A stretch of DNA of 64,000 nt from DTU024 sp964518875 (GTDB lineage Bacteria; Bacillota; Clostridia; Christensenellales; Aristaeellaceae), in assembly GCA_964518875.1 (NCBI GenBank), contig CAZFHI010000002.1, positions 1-64,000 on the forward strand, given 5' to 3'. The notes beneath the pieces were generated by a model. It saw only the letters and a list, made by a program, of their open reading frames with translations, was not told the DNA's origin and did no database searches. The stretch's first letter is position 1. Each line of letters begins with the position of its first letter. Of this stretch, positions 62,414-64,000 are shown in pieces. The position numbers and the translations under genes are program-made.

Positions 62414-64000
62414 TCAATACCATATGTTTGGGAACCAGCGCATAAGGTCGAGCCACGCCGTGCTTACGCGTTCCCCGCTTATATACGGGTAAAAGCCTAT
62501 AAACATAAGCGTCGCAAGAACCGCTATGCCTAAGCTTAATCTTCGCCCGAGTTTCACGTTTTTTTCATCAATCTTATCTAAAACAAACGCAAGCGCCATT
62601 ATAGCAAACGGCAGCGCCGTAAAGTAGTGGTATATATAAGTGCCTCTTGGTACGAAAACCCATGGCAGGTACTGCGCGAGGTAAGCGATAACTATGAACA
62701 CGCCGCGGCTGTCGTTGTCAGATTGCAAAGAATTGTTTTTGCCGCAGCGTTTTATTATCCATGAAGCTATAATAATAATCAGCGCGGCGGTGCTCAGCCA
62801 CCATACGACAGGGTTTCCAAAAGACCATATTGCGCTGCCTGTTCCATTCACTCGCGAGCCGGCATAATAGTATATGGGCTTTTGCGATAGCGGCCACATG
62901 TACCATTTTGACGCAAACGGATGCTCCGCTCCTAAGCCCGGCGAGGAATGATAGTTGAACATGTTCGCGTTCTCCCTCAGCACCTTGCTTATTGTAAGCC
63001 CTCCGGGGCTTGCGGCAAAAACCGGGTAAAAGGATAAGCAGTAAATAGCGAAAGGTATTATTACAAAGAACACTACGCACAAGAGCAGCGTTTTAACAGT
63101 CGTCTTTTTCCATGTCGAAGCGGCTTTCGCCGTTAAAGCGTCCTTTTTAACTAAGCGCTTTTCCTGTTCCGCCTGTTTGCCGGCCCTGACCTGCCTGAAC
63201 AGGCTTATAAAAAATATTACAGCAAGTCCCAAGCCTGCGTAGCAGCCCGACCATTTGCTTGCGCACGCAAGGCCCATAAACAGCCCGCTTAAAAACAGGT
63301 ATTTCGCCGTTGTTGAAAACGGCTTTTCATATACGTTTGTGTAGGCGTAGCGGAACATAAAATAAGTAGACCATATAATAAACAGCGTAACAAAGCTGTC
63401 TATTGTGGCTATCCTTGTTTGCGCAAAGTGCATGCAGTCAAGCGCCATAAGCAGCATAGGCATTGCGGCAAGGTATCTTTTTTTTGTAAACAGTTTGCCT
63501 AACATGTACATGCCGGGAAGCATTATAACTCCAGCTATCGCGCCGGGGAGCCTCCACGCAAAAGGCGTCATGCCGAATATTGCAATGGACAGCGTCATAA
63601 ACACCTTGCCAAGCGGCGGATGAGACACTTCGTAAATGCTGCTCGGCTCCTCGCCGCGCAAGGCGTTAAGCTGCTCAAGACCTGTTCTTGCGTGGTATAT
63701 TTCATCAAAGTACATGCCGTTGCGCCAGGTTGGATGGCCGTCTATTACAGACTGCTCGTCTATAAGCTCTTCACCATTTTCTGAAGCAAGCTTAAGCGGC
63801 AGCTTTTCTCCGGTGTTTGCGTCCAGCGCCATTATTTCATAAAGGTAAAGGCCCATATTGTCCGACGTTATTTTTAAATATCTGCCTTCATGCTGTATAG
63901 GTATGGCGCTGAATTTTGCAGGGTTTGCCGTTATATCGCTCGCCTGCGTATGCGTCTGCCAGTTAAAGCAGTCCCCCGGCATTGCCTTTGCTGCAAAACT
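62414..64000 (-). CDS. PMT-family glycosyltransferase (GT39), N-terminus outside the window
   Basis: This membrane enzyme transfers mannose from a polyprenyl phosphate carrier to proteins or wall polymers. The acidic substrate loop has MYFDEIYHARTGLEQL, then EVSHPPLGKVFMTL, the family signature, followed by about ten helices and a C-terminal PMT_4TM region. The frame is open to the window edge; an ATG at 63982 exists but the residues before it (SFAAKA) remain in frame and the family needs an N-terminal helix, so the true start lies outside. The visible part begins in an extracellular-type sequence. Confidence 0.88.
   Translation of the reverse strand, partial: SFAAKAMPGDCFNWQTHTQASDITANPAKFSAIPIQHEGRYLKITSDNMGLYLYEIMALDANTGEKLPLKLASENGEELIDEQSVIDGHPTWRNGMYFDEIYHARTGLEQLNALRGEEPSSIYEVSHPPLGKVFMTLSIAIFGMTPFAWRLPGAIAGVIMLPGMYMLGKLFTKKRYLAAMPMLLMALDCMHFAQTRIATIDSFVTLFIIWSTYFMFRYAYTNVYEKPFSTTAKYLFLSGLFMGLACASKWSGCYAGLGLAVIFFISLFRQVRAGKQAEQEKRLVKKDALTAKAASTWKKTTVKTLLLCVVFFVIIPFAIYCLSFYPVFAASPGGLTISKVLRENANMFNYHSSPGLGAEHPFASKWYMWPLSQKPIYYYAGSRVNGTGSAIWSFGNPVVWWLSTAALIIIIASWIIKRCGKNNSLQSDNDSRGVFIVIAYLAQYLPWVFVPRGTYIYHYFTALPFAIMALAFVLDKIDEKNVKLGRRLSLGIAVLATLMFIGFYPYISGERVSTAWLDLMRWFPNIWY

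Noticed and set aside
1..64000. rRNA, tRNA, CRISPR, insertion sequence or prophage
   Set aside because: No cloverleaf, rRNA core sequence, spaced short direct repeats, transposase or phage gene was recognised on either strand; a dedicated search was not possible.

Overview
The window looks like chromosomal DNA of an anaerobic, monoderm Bacillota, most likely class Clostridia. The evidence is a PolC-type replicative polymerase, class B sortase, LytR-CpsA-Psr protein, HslUV, folate-dependent TrmFO, a complete Rnf complex, a K+-dependent type membrane pyrophosphatase and a Cna-B surface protein. No rRNA, tRNA, CRISPR array, transposase or phage gene was seen. A run of exactly 100 N (29290-29389) shows this is a draft or metagenome assembly.

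Layout. 135-2787 (+): a Sir2 deacetylase, a DUF5685 protein, a J-domain protein with a cysteine-rich tail, and a small membrane zinc-ribbon protein. 2906-11908 (-): an envelope set of sortase B, parvulin-like foldase, Orn/Lys/Arg decarboxylase-family protein, heterodimeric ABC exporter and a secreted L,D-transpeptidase. 12129-13547 (-): a flavoprotein oxidoreductase. 13612-23515 (-): the classical frr-uppS-cdsA-dxr-rseP-ispG-polC operon, with an extra 67-codon gene between frr and uppS. 23592-24530 (-): an LCP cell-wall ligase. 24598-32446 (-): an Rnf operon in the order ribF-like, multi-flavin rnfG, rnfC, D, E, A, B. 32631-34760 (-): hppA. 35113-42035 (-): a giant Cna-B/isopeptide surface protein whose signal peptide is out of frame. 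42697-46928 (-): an Fe3+/polyamine-type ABC importer. 47606-53613 (+): xanthine phosphoribosyltransferase, a BMP-type nucleoside ABC importer and a uridine-kinase-like protein. 53610-64000 (-): a glycosyltransferase and the hslU-hslV-trmFO-topA-dprA-yifB housekeeping run, then a PMT-family mannosyltransferase cut by the window edge.

The most unusual system is the Rnf operon. Its RnfG subunit, normally about 200 residues with one covalent FMN, is replaced by a protein of at least 980 residues. That protein shows seven intact flavinylation motifs, one degenerate FMN-binding domain and an assembly gap whose repeat phase implies at least one further domain. It is co-transcribed with a RibF reduced to its FAD-synthetase half; FAD is the FMN donor for ApbE-type flavinylation. 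I infer an Rnf complex carrying an extracytoplasmic chain of flavins, with a dedicated supply of FAD. The neighbouring membrane pyrophosphatase (ion pump) fits an ion-gradient-based energy metabolism.

Other notable points are the frameshift at the start of the adhesin and its roughly 310-nt leader, a compositionally odd non-genic block at 47090-47400, missing lipoboxes on all exported binding proteins, and intergenic hairpins placed between the binding-protein gene and the ATPase gene in both ABC import operons.
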